DNA of 5,127 bases from Alphaproteobacteria bacterium (GCA_024279745.1 JAJRRE010000341.1:1-5127), one strand, 5' to 3'; counted from the first letter of the stretch, positions 1 through 5,127 are shown. The notes: a model not told the origin generated them from the letters alone. A program made the numbers and translations.

Positions 1-246
1 GATGGTGTTGATGTTAAAGATCGATCCACCGGTTGATTCTGCCGAGCAGCGAATGCCGTGTTTTTTGCGGCCCTTATTCACCAGACGGCAAATGGCGCCG
101 CCCGTTGGATAATAGACGCCGGTCACACCGCCGGTACCGATAGAGACGAATTGCTGCTTCATTTTGCTGTGAGACCCGGCCAAAGCCATAGTGCCACCAG
201 CAGCAACAGCGATGGCAACAGATGCCAATGCTAATTTACGAACCAT
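1..246 (-). CDS. TAXI-family TRAP transporter solute-binding protein (N-terminal part)
   Basis: This is the periplasmic substrate receptor of a tripartite (TRAP) uptake system of the TAXI type, which would hand its ligand to DctQ/DctM-like membrane subunits. Only the first 82 residues are inside the window; the frame is open to base 1 and the C-terminal majority is missing. The start is ATG at 244-246, preceded by AAGGGAG (255-261) at 8 bases. Residues 1-23 form a classic signal peptide: a basic MVRK, a hydrophobic Ala/Val core, and a likely cut after MALA. The mature part opens with the family signature IGTGGVTGVYYPTGGAIC (residues 36-53), then RCSAESTGGSIFNINTI (66-82), which is the ligand-binding lobe of TAXI proteins. 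The substrate cannot be told from this fragment; characterised or proposed TAXI ligands include glutamate and other carboxylates. No membrane subunit is visible. Family assignment is firm. Confidence 0.93.
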   Translation of the reverse strand, partial: MVRKLALASVAIAVAAGGTMALAGSHSKMKQQFVSIGTGGVTGVYYPTGGAICRLVNKGRKKHGIRCSAESTGGSIFNINTI

Positions 247-254
247 TTTTGTTT

Positions 255-261
255 CTCCCTT
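255..261 (-). promoter_or_regulatory. Ribosome binding site of the TAXI receptor gene
   Basis: On the minus strand this reads AAGGGAG and lies 8 bases before the ATG at 244-246. It is a good Shine-Dalgarno match and fixes the start of the truncated gene at the left edge. Confidence 0.8.
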
Positions 262-279
262 GAGATTTTTTTGTCCGAC

Positions 280-320
280 AATCTAATGCTGAAGGAGCAA
301 AACGAGCGCCTTCATAGATT
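280..320 (-). promoter_or_regulatory. Interrupted inverted repeat / stem-loop upstream of the TAXI receptor gene
   Basis: On the minus strand the left arm AATCTATGAAGG (320-309) can pair fully with CCTTCA (295-290) plus TAGATT (285-280), leaving a 4-base bulge (GCAT, 289-286) and a 13-base loop. That gives 12 base pairs in two blocks of six. The structure ends 34 bases upstream of the ATG and 19 bases upstream of the ribosome binding site, so it lies either in the 5' leader of the mRNA or in the promoter as an operator. There is no T-run directly after it, so it is not a standard terminator. The pairing is read directly from the sequence; a regulatory role is inference. Confidence 0.45.
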
Positions 321-408
321 ACCGAGTTCTTACGATAACCAATTGGCGAAACATTCATAGGGAAAAAGCTGCAATTACAGAAAAAAGTGTTGTATTTGGT
401 AACTGCAA

Positions 409-434
409 CCAAGATCTGCCTGCAGGCAGGTTGG
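409..434. repeat. Palindrome CTGCCTGCAGGCAG with matching flanks
   Basis: Bases 416-429 form a perfect 14-bp palindrome. It is flanked by CCAA (409-412) and TTGG (431-434), which are also complementary but are set off by unequal spacers of three and one bases. The whole element can form a cruciform or, in RNA, a stem with almost no loop. A T-run on the minus strand (387-382) is more than 20 bases past the stem, too far for a normal intrinsic terminator. It could be a protein-binding site upstream of the TAXI gene or a chance palindrome. Confidence 0.4.
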
Positions 435-447
435 CGCTACGCTGCAT

Positions 448-718
448 TCATCTCGCGCCAGCGCCCTCCACACTTGATTTATGTTTGAGCAGGGCTTGAA
501 TATTGCGGTCTGCTTTCGTCTTGCGATGCACCAGTGCAAGAACTTGGAAAGTTGCCAGGGCATCGCAGTAGACGGAGGCACTGTGATGGTAGCGGCATGC
601 AAGCAGGGCGTAGTGAATTGATAACGGACGGAAACAGACGAAGGGCGCGCTGGTAGACTTTTGGCTAGGTTAAACTTTTCTGCAAGTGGTCTGGCAATCC
701 ACCGGCGCTGTTATCCAT
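448..718 (-). pseudogene. Possible decayed coding remnant (doubtful)
   Basis: No intact gene is present, but parts of two minus-strand frames look protein-like. One frame starts with an ATG at 716-718 (MDNSAGGLPDHLQKSLT) and stops after 17 codons. Reading on past that stop in the same frame gives KVYQRALRLFPSVINSL. A second frame, open from 669 to a TGA at 448-450, has no usual start but contains VYCDALATFQVLALVHRK followed by a helix-like, charged tail. Joining them would need one stop read-through and one frameshift, which is the pattern of a broken gene. I recognise no family. Open frames of this size also arise by chance at this GC content, so the call is weak. Confidence 0.15.
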
Positions 719-776
719 TGGTCCGCAGCCGTTAACCATCAACCCATAAATGGCAACTGCGCTGCGGCGCAAAAGA

Positions 777-1424
777 TCAGATGACGGCGACAGTCACGGT
801 TTGCGCATCACCTGAGGTTGCTCCGCCAGCATCGGTAACCACAACATTGAAGGCGGCTTTGTCGGCGGCGCTGTTGTCGTGGGTGAAGTTGACAATCCCG
901 GCGTTAATGTCGGCTTGCGTGAATGCGGTGATGGGCGATGCCGGCGCATGAGCAAGCGAAATATAACCCGATGCGATATTGGTAACGGCATATGTCAGCT
1001 CGTCAGCCGTATTGTCCGGGTCAATTGCCGTCAGATCACGGCCGGTGATGGTTGTCGAGCGGCCCTTTTGCACCGTCAAATTAAGATCGCCGCCCAGCTC
1101 GGGTGGGATATTGCGCAGCTCGGCACTAAGCGTTCCGCCCTGATCCATTTTCAGGCGGCCATATTCGATTACGCCAAGGGCTGTACCTGTAGGCGAAATC
1201 GCCAGCAATTCCTTGATCTGCAATTCGCCCTGCACGACGCCGTCTATATGGGTGTTTTGCGCCGCCAGTTTGCCATAAATATTTCCCGACGGATGCACCA
1301 GCACCTGATCACCAACGACATCGCCCTCAATATGGCCGTGTATTTCCAGGCGGCCGCGCGAGCTGACTGTGCCTTTAATAAAAGTACCGTCCTGGATGAT
1401 CGAAACGCTATTATCTGCACTCAC
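777..1424 (-). CDS. Bactofilin with C-terminal cadherin-like (CSPG-type) repeat
   Basis: Bactofilins are cytoplasmic proteins that polymerise without nucleotide into filaments, often membrane-associated, and organise cell-wall enzymes, stalks or polar structures. Residues 8-108 of this 215-residue protein are a complete bactofilin core. They open with SIIQDGTFIKGTVSSRGRLE and continue as short, regularly spaced Gly turns (GHIEGDV, GNIYGKL, GVVQGEL, GTALGVI), the right-handed beta-helix rungs, ending with KMDQGGTLSAE. Residues 113-215 do not belong to a bactofilin. They match one cadherin-like/CSPG repeat: LTVQKGRSTTITGRDLTAID, DELTYAVT, ITAFTQADINAGIVNFTHDN, FNVVVTDAGG, and a final VTVAVI strand. 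That repeat is usually met in giant extracellular adhesins. The frame runs through the junction without a break. There is no signal peptide or transmembrane segment, so the whole protein is probably cytosolic. The start is GTG (1422-1424), with TAGGGGA 7 bases before it. No peptidase M23 partner gene is adjacent. Bactofilin identity is near certain; the repeat assignment is strong but made by eye. Confidence 0.94.
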   Translation of the reverse strand: MSADNSVSIIQDGTFIKGTVSSRGRLEIHGHIEGDVVGDQVLVHPSGNIYGKLAAQNTHIDGVVQGELQIKELLAISPTGTALGVIEYGRLKMDQGGTLSAELRNIPPELGGDLNLTVQKGRSTTITGRDLTAIDPDNTADELTYAVTNIASGYISLAHAPASPITAFTQADINAGIVNFTHDNSAADKAAFNVVVTDAGGATSGDAQTVTVAVI

Positions 1425-1430
1425 GGCTTT

Positions 1431-1437
1431 TCCCCTA
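1431..1437 (-). promoter_or_regulatory. Ribosome binding site deciding the GTG start of the bactofilin gene
   Basis: The minus strand reads TAGGGGA, with the G-run (1435-1432) ending 7 bases before the GTG at 1424-1422. No ATG is available near the conserved bactofilin N-terminus, so this site supports the non-ATG start. Confidence 0.7.
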
Positions 1438-1704
1438 CCTTTTTCTTTATCGTCTTAAGTGTATTTTTATCGTCGAAGTCACGTCGGCTGGCTGTCGTTG
1501 CCTGATCGGCCCTGTCACCTTACATCTGCTTTGCTCGGGATCGGCGGTGCTGATCCTGGATTTGTTTGCCGGGCAAGCACTGGATTGGTGAGCGTGGGAT
1601 TTAGTGGACGAGCGACCCTGGCCAAAATATTATCTCAATTTCTTTTGATTTTCATCTTCAGTATTTCTGGCACTGGAAAGACAATTAGGGAAGTGACATT
1701 CGGG

Positions 1705-1740
1705 CCAATCGGCGCAATTGTTATATGGGCTGCCGATTGG
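1705..1740. repeat. Inverted repeat CCAATCGGC ... GCCGATTGG
   Basis: The arms 1705-1713 and 1732-1740 are perfectly complementary over 9 bp with an 18-base spacer. They lie 64-99 bases upstream of the aminotransferase ATG, just before a TATGAT hexamer. The position and the 27-base arm-to-arm spacing suit an operator bound by a dimeric regulator on two faces, or an RNA hairpin in a leader. The complementarity is seen directly; the function is inferred. Confidence 0.4.
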
Positions 1741-1792
1741 GCTTGAATATGATTACGCGGCAGCCAGAGTTGAAAATTGCATTAAAAGTATC

Positions 1793-1798
1793 AAGGTG
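1793..1798 (+). promoter_or_regulatory. Ribosome binding site of the aminotransferase gene
   Basis: AAGGTG ends its GG pair 7 bases before the ATG at 1804 and supports that start over an overlapping out-of-frame ATG at 1725. Confidence 0.65.
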
Positions 1799-1803
1799 TC
1801 TTC

Positions 1804-3129
1804 ATGAGCTGCGTATTTCCTCGCCATACCAATGCACAAATGCCGGTTATTGCTTCAGGCGCGGGCTGTTATTTGACCGATACAAGTGGCAAACAGTATC
1901 TCGATGGTTGCGGCGGTGCGGCGGTGTCGTGTCTGGGCCATTCGGATGAGCATGTGCTGGATGCGATTGCCCGCCAATTGAAAACCGTTCCTTTTGCCCA
2001 TACAGGCTTTTTCGGATCGCAAGCGGCCGAAGAGCTGGCAGCTAAGTTGATTGCCAATGCACCGGCAGGAATAGAGCGTGTTTACTTTGTTTCAGGTGGT
2101 TCCGAAGCCATTGAAAGTGCTCTAAAACTTGTCCGCCAGTATTTTATTGAGATCGGCCAGGCCAAGCGCAAACATATTATATCGCGCTGGCAAAGCTATC
2201 ACGGCAATACATTGGGGGCGCTGGCGGCGGGCGGGAATAAATGGCGCCGCGCACAATTTGAGCCCTTATTGATTGATATGGCACATATTTCTGCCTGTTA
2301 TGAGTATCGTGATCGGCGCGCCGATGAAAGCGACACCGATTATGGCCGGCGCGTCGCCAATGAGCTGGAAGCTGAAATCCTGGCGCTGGGTCCTGAAACC
2401 GTCGCCGCCTTCGTTGCCGAGCCGGTGGTTGGGGCGACTATGGGGGCGGTGCCGGCAGTGGAAGGTTATTTCAAACGGATACGCGAGATTTGCGATACCT
2501 ATGGTGTGCTGCTTATTCTTGATGAGGTGATGTGCGGCATGGGGCGCACCGGCACGTTGTTTGCCAGCGAGCAAGAGGGCATTGTTCCTGATATTGTAAC
2601 CATGGCCAAAGGGCTGGGCGCGGGCTATCAGCCGATTGGCGCCATGGCGTGTTCGGGCAAGATTTATGAGGCCTTTGAGGCGGGCTCGGGTTTCTTTCAG
2701 CACGGGCATACTTATATGGGACACAGCGCCGCCTGTGCCGGGTCAAGCGCGGTACTGGATCGGCTGATTGATGACGGTTTGGTGGCGCGCTGCGCGGCGA
2801 TGGGCGATGTTCTTGCAAACGCCCTGCAAGAGCGCTTCGGCAACCATGCACATATTGGCGACATTCGTGGGCGCGGTTTGTTTTGCGCTCTGGAGATTGT
2901 CGAGGACCGGAACAGTAAAGAGCCGTTCGATCCGGCAAAAGGCATACATAAACAGATCAAGAAAAACGCCATGAGCGAGGGGTTAATGTGTTATCCGATG
3001 GGCGGCACTATAGACGGCGTGCGCGGTGATCATGTTTTGTTGGCACCGCCTTTTATCATCTCCCATGATCAAATCGGTGAACTTGTAGATAAACTGGACA
3101 AGGCAATCACCGTGACTTTGGCGGCGTGA
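1804..3129 (+). CDS. Class III PLP-dependent aminotransferase family protein, substrate unknown
   Basis: This complete 441-residue fold-type I aminotransferase would move an amino group, often from an omega-amine or amino acid, to a keto acid such as pyruvate or 2-oxoglutarate, in the cytoplasm. Its length is typical for class III enzymes. Cofactor residues are all visible. SGGSEA (97-102) binds the PLP phosphate and YHG (132-134) stacks on the ring. AEPVVG (205-210) is the conserved Glu-Pro turn, and ILDEV (238-242) supplies Asp240 for the pyridine nitrogen. Lys269 in VTMAKGLGAGYQPIGA forms the Schiff base, and Thr303 in QHGHTYMGH binds phosphate from the other subunit. IRGRGL (354-359) and LLAPPFIIS (412-420) close the C-terminal domain. 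The MCGMGRTG and QHGHTYMGH signatures fit a broad subgroup usually annotated only as 'aspartate aminotransferase family', so I assign no substrate. It is transcribed alone and converges on the meaB gene, with 13 bases between stop codons. Function as a transaminase is secure; the substrate is not. Confidence 0.95.
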   Translation: MSCVFPRHTNAQMPVIASGAGCYLTDTSGKQYLDGCGGAAVSCLGHSDEHVLDAIARQLKTVPFAHTGFFGSQAAEELAAKLIANAPAGIERVYFVSGGSEAIESALKLVRQYFIEIGQAKRKHIISRWQSYHGNTLGALAAGGNKWRRAQFEPLLIDMAHISACYEYRDRRADESDTDYGRRVANELEAEILALGPETVAAFVAEPVVGATMGAVPAVEGYFKRIREICDTYGVLLILDEVMCGMGRTGTLFASEQEGIVPDIVTMAKGLGAGYQPIGAMACSGKIYEAFEAGSGFFQHGHTYMGHSAACAGSSAVLDRLIDDGLVARCAAMGDVLANALQERFGNHAHIGDIRGRGLFCALEIVEDRNSKEPFDPAKGIHKQIKKNAMSEGLMCYPMGGTIDGVRGDHVLLAPPFIISHDQIGELVDKLDKAITVTLAA

Positions 3130-3142
3130 GAGTTTGGTCCGG

Positions 3143-4183
3143 TTACGCGTTAAATAGTTTCTTGGCCGCCTGCTGAGCCGACAGTGTGCCTGACAGGGTT
3201 TGGTCACACAGCTCATCAAGCCTGTGCTGGTCTTTGCTAATTGTGTCCCTACCTTCGCCTTCGCTCTTGCTCTCAATGGGCGCACTGCCACGGCGAATGC
3301 GGGCTGCGATCCAGTCCGCTGCTGCTCTGGCAATGAGGTAACGGGCTCGTTTGCGGCGGCGTGTTTCCAAGGACTGGTTCAGGGCGGGCCCGGCCAAGGC
3401 GCCGACGGCCTCAAACAGCTCGGGAATACCGTCGCCTGTCAGCGCGCTTATTTTCAGGACCGGCACATTGGCCCGCGCCGATAGCCGCAACGACGCGGCG
3501 GCCTGTAATTGCAACACGGTTTCATCGGCGCCGGCCTTGTCGCCCTTGTTGACGACCAGAATATCTGCAATCTCCAAAAGGCCCGATTTCATCGCCTGAA
3601 TGCCGTCGCCCAGGCCCGGCGCCGACACCACGATTTTAAGATCGGCAATGTCGGCGACATCTAATTCCGCTTGGCCGGTGCCGACAGTCTCCAGCAAAAT
3701 CAAATCTTTGCCGACGCCGTCAAAGCCATCGATCAGGCGCACGGCGGCGGGCGACAATCCGCCAACTGATCCGCGCGAGGCCAAGGAGCGGATGAACACG
3801 CCGTCATCGTTAAGGTTATCGCTCATACGCACCCGGTCACCCAAAATTGCACCGCCGGATATTGGGCTGGACGGATCGACTGCGATCACGCCGACGGTTA
3901 GCCCGCGTGCGCGCGCCGCGGTGACATAGGCATTGACCAGGGTTGATTTGCCGGCGCCAGGCGGGCCGGTCAGTCCCAGGATCAGCGCTTTGCCCAAATG
4001 CGGCTGTAACAGTTCAATCAGGCGCGGCATTGCTTCTGATGCGCGTTCCAGCTCGGTCAATATGCGTGACAGCGCCCGCCGCTCGCCGCACCGCGCCCGC
4101 GCAACAAGGCCCGGCAGATCGGCAAGATCTTCGTGTTGGGGAAGCTTTGGCGGGGGCTTGCGGTGCTGGTTGTGCTGGCTCAT
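3143..4183 (-). CDS. meaB: MeaB/ArgK-family G protein chaperone of B12-dependent acyl-CoA mutase
   Basis: MeaB-type GTPases load, protect and reactivate adenosylcobalamin-dependent mutases, typically methylmalonyl-CoA mutase, in propionyl-CoA metabolism. Counted from ATG 4183 the protein has 346 residues, normal to slightly long for the family. A helical N-terminal part (about 15-65) is followed by the G domain. Walker A is GPPGAGKS (73-80). VDPSSP (102-107) and GGAILGDRVRM (110-120) are family-specific switch motifs, and ETVGTGQAE (165-173) is the G3 region. NKGD (212-215) reads guanine, and SALTGDG (246-252) is G5. The basic helix RRRKRARYLIARAAADW and a charged tail form the dimerisation end. 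The start is uncertain: ATG 4183 has no clear ribosome binding site, and a TTG at 4219 would add 12 residues. It follows the M48 protease gene by 60 bases on the same strand, probably one transcript. No mutase gene lies in the window, so the partner is not shown; related mutases such as ethylmalonyl- or isobutyryl-CoA mutase are possible partners. Confidence 0.94.
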   Translation of the reverse strand: MSQHNQHRKPPPKLPQHEDLADLPGLVARARCGERRALSRILTELERASEAMPRLIELLQPHLGKALILGLTGPPGAGKSTLVNAYVTAARARGLTVGVIAVDPSSPISGGAILGDRVRMSDNLNDDGVFIRSLASRGSVGGLSPAAVRLIDGFDGVGKDLILLETVGTGQAELDVADIADLKIVVSAPGLGDGIQAMKSGLLEIADILVVNKGDKAGADETVLQLQAAASLRLSARANVPVLKISALTGDGIPELFEAVGALAGPALNQSLETRRRKRARYLIARAAADWIAARIRRGSAPIESKSEGEGRDTISKDQHRLDELCDQTLSGTLSAQQAAKKLFNA

Positions 4184-4243
4184 GGATCTGGTGATAGGCG
4201 CGCGGGGCCATTGTTGCAATATCTGGCGCTTGATTATAATCCT

Positions 4244-5127
4244 TTAAAACCAATAGCCAACAGGCCAGCGATAGCGCGGGCGCATCTGGCCCGGCCCCAT
4301 GCCGACCAGCGAAATCATCGGCTCTTCAACCGTGATGATCGGCGGCAAATGGTTGCGCTTATCGATATCCTTTAGCCGTGCCAAACGGTCTTCAGTGGCC
4401 GGATGCGAGCGCAGCAGTGAGGGGAAGGGGATCTTGCGGGCCGGTACCGGCAAGGACAGATCCTCCCAAAACCGCCCCTGGAAGCGCTCCAGCTTGATCA
4501 GCGCTTCGGCCAGGGCGGCAGGATCGCCGGTTAGATTAGCCGCCTCCAGATCCGCATCGAACTCGCGCGTGCGCGATAGAGCCAGCTGCAATAGCGATCC
4601 GGCAGCGGGGGCGAAATACAGCAGCAAGATCGCCAGCCAGGAGAACGGCGCCTCGCCGCTGAAAAAGCCGATGAAATTAAACGCCGCCAAAGTCAGCCCG
4701 AAATAAGATAGCAATTGCGTCATGCGGCTCATGGCGTCGGCGAACGCATGAACGGCCAGATCCCCATTGCGAATATGCGACATTTCGTGGGCAAGGACGG
4801 CGGCCAGCTCGCGCATTGATAGTTTACGCATCAATCCTTCGGTCACGGCAATGGCCGAGCGCTCCGGTGAGCCAGTGGCAAAGGCGTTCAGCAGGGTCGA
4901 GGGAATGATATAGAGTTTTGGATGGGTAGGCAGCTCAGCGCGATCAGCCAGCACTTCGACAATGCGGATTAGTTGGCCGCCATGGCGCGGATCAAGCGGC
5001 TTGGCACGATAAAGGCGCATTACGAATTGCGGCGAGATGCGCGGCGCCGAGGCGCCAAATACGCCAATGGCTATGAGCGCCATCACGATGCCAAACCAAC
5101 CCGCAATCAACCACGCAATAAAGACCA
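4244..5127 (-). CDS. M48-family HtpX-like membrane zinc metalloprotease (N-terminus outside window)
   Basis: HtpX-type M48 proteases sit in the inner membrane with a cytoplasmic catalytic site and degrade misfolded membrane proteins. The frame stays open to base 5127, so the first residues are missing; a TTG at 5108-5110 is only an internal codon within a hydrophobic helix. Counting from that TTG, a membrane helix runs to about residue 20. Next come the family segment PKLYIIPSTLLNAFATG (64-80) and AIAVTEGLMRKLS (86-98). The zinc site is HEMSH (108-112), with His108 and His112 as ligands and Glu109 catalytic, and the third ligand is Glu183 in REFDAD. Two further helices span about 132-151 and 155-178, as in HtpX. 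SHPATEDRLARL (235-246) is the conserved M48 ending. A further 40 residues, rich in Pro and Gly and ending RYRWPVGYWF, extend past the usual HtpX end. It is the upstream partner of meaB in an apparent two-gene unit. Family is firm; orthology to E. coli HtpX is likely but not proven. Confidence 0.92.
   Translation of the reverse strand, partial: VFIAWLIAGWFGIVMALIAIGVFGASAPRISPQFVMRLYRAKPLDPRHGGQLIRIVEVLADRAELPTHPKLYIIPSTLLNAFATGSPERSAIAVTEGLMRKLSMRELAAVLAHEMSHIRNGDLAVHAFADAMSRMTQLLSYFGLTLAAFNFIGFFSGEAPFSWLAILLLYFAPAAGSLLQLALSRTREFDADLEAANLTGDPAALAEALIKLERFQGRFWEDLSLPVPARKIPFPSLLRSHPATEDRLARLKDIDKRNHLPPIITVEEPMISLVGMGPGQMRPRYRWPVGYWF

Larger units (their letters stand above)
247..776. other. 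530-base intergenic region without an intact gene
   Basis: This gap separates two minus-strand genes, the bactofilin and the TAXI receptor. It holds the TAXI ribosome binding site and the stem-loop at 280-320, a palindrome at 409-434, and a minus-strand stretch at 448-718 that may be a decayed reading frame. A short hairpin, TGCGC-TGCG-GCGCA (758-771), lies 5 bases beyond the bactofilin stop codon. It could help end transcription, but it lacks the following T-run of an intrinsic terminator. The promoter of the TAXI gene should lie between about 260 and 400, but I find no convincing -35/-10 pair. A 75-codon open frame at 375-602 (minus) has no ribosome binding site and an unremarkable, Cys/Trp-scattered composition; I do not regard it as a gene. 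Confidence 0.6.
1425..1803. promoter_or_regulatory. Divergent intergenic region between bactofilin and aminotransferase genes
   Basis: These 379 bases separate two outward-facing genes and must carry both promoters. The stretch 1625-1690 is clearly richer in A and T than its surroundings. A TATGAT hexamer (1748-1753) is a fair -10 candidate for the aminotransferase gene, 50 bases before its ATG, but no -35 hexamer sits at the right distance. A perfect 9-bp inverted repeat occupies 1705-1740. On the plus strand an open frame of 95 codons (1459-1746) starts with GTG, has no ribosome binding site, resembles nothing I know, and overlaps the needed promoter space; I do not call it a gene. Confidence 0.5.

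Noticed and set aside
375..602. 75-codon minus-strand open frame in the long gap
   Set aside because: It has no ribosome binding site, scattered Cys and Trp, no family resemblance, and runs through the perfect palindrome. The neighbouring frame looks more protein-like but is itself doubtful.
758..771. Hairpin TGCGC-TGCG-GCGCA as an intrinsic terminator of the bactofilin gene
   Set aside because: The stem is only 5 bp and no T-run follows on the minus strand, so it is mentioned in the gap description but not called as a terminator.
879..1505. 208-codon open frame on the plus strand
   Set aside because: It is fully antisense to most of the bactofilin gene, has Cys/Arg-rich composition without any recognisable motif, and no ribosome binding site. 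The bactofilin frame has clear family motifs.
1459..1746. 95-codon plus-strand open frame in the divergent intergenic region
   Set aside because: It has a GTG start without a ribosome binding site, no recognised motif, and covers space needed for two promoters and the inverted repeat.
2266..2724. 152-codon open frame on the minus strand
   Set aside because: It lies wholly opposite the catalytic core of the aminotransferase gene and shows only the His/Arg-rich composition expected from reading the opposite strand.
4299..4706. 135-codon plus-strand open frame
   Set aside because: It is antisense to the M48 protease, Ser/Arg/Ala-rich, and without motifs. The opposite strand carries the conserved REFDAD and SHPATEDRL motifs.
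1..5127. CRISPR arrays, tandem repeats, tRNA genes, transposase or phage genes
   Set aside because: Reading both strands showed no regularly spaced repeats, no cloverleaf-like sequence, no DDE or recombinase motif and no terminal inverted repeats with target duplications.

Overview
The window looks like chromosomal DNA from an alphaproteobacterium, probably a free-living marine or aquatic one. This is an inference from a TAXI-type TRAP solute receptor, a bactofilin, a MeaB-type GTPase and an HtpX-like protease, moderate GC content, and GTG starts alongside ATG. No ribosomal or other taxonomic marker is present, so the assignment is soft. I see no tRNA, rRNA, CRISPR array, insertion sequence or phage gene.

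Layout. The left edge (1-246, minus strand) holds the N-terminal 82 residues of a secreted TAXI-family TRAP solute-binding protein. Upstream of it lie about 530 bases without an intact gene. They contain a 12-bp interrupted stem-loop just before the TAXI gene, a 14-bp perfect palindrome, and a stretch that may be a decayed coding remnant. Next is a bactofilin (777-1424, minus, GTG start) whose second half is a single cadherin-like/CSPG-type repeat. A 379-base divergent intergenic region follows, with a 9-bp perfect inverted repeat close to the next gene. That gene is a complete class III PLP-dependent aminotransferase (1804-3129, plus). It converges, with only 13 bases between the stop codons, on a minus-strand pair: a MeaB/ArgK-type G protein and, upstream of it and running off the right edge, an M48 HtpX-like membrane zinc protease.

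How the genes relate. The genes do not form one obvious pathway. The TAXI receptor would work with TRAP membrane subunits beyond the left edge. MeaB normally guards a B12-dependent acyl-CoA mutase, which is not in the window. The HtpX-like protease and meaB are co-directional, 60 bases apart, and probably share a transcript. The aminotransferase is a stand-alone gene with its own ribosome binding site.

The most unusual element is the bactofilin. A cytoskeletal polymer-forming domain without a signal peptide is fused in one uninterrupted frame to a repeat type normally found in very large extracellular proteins.
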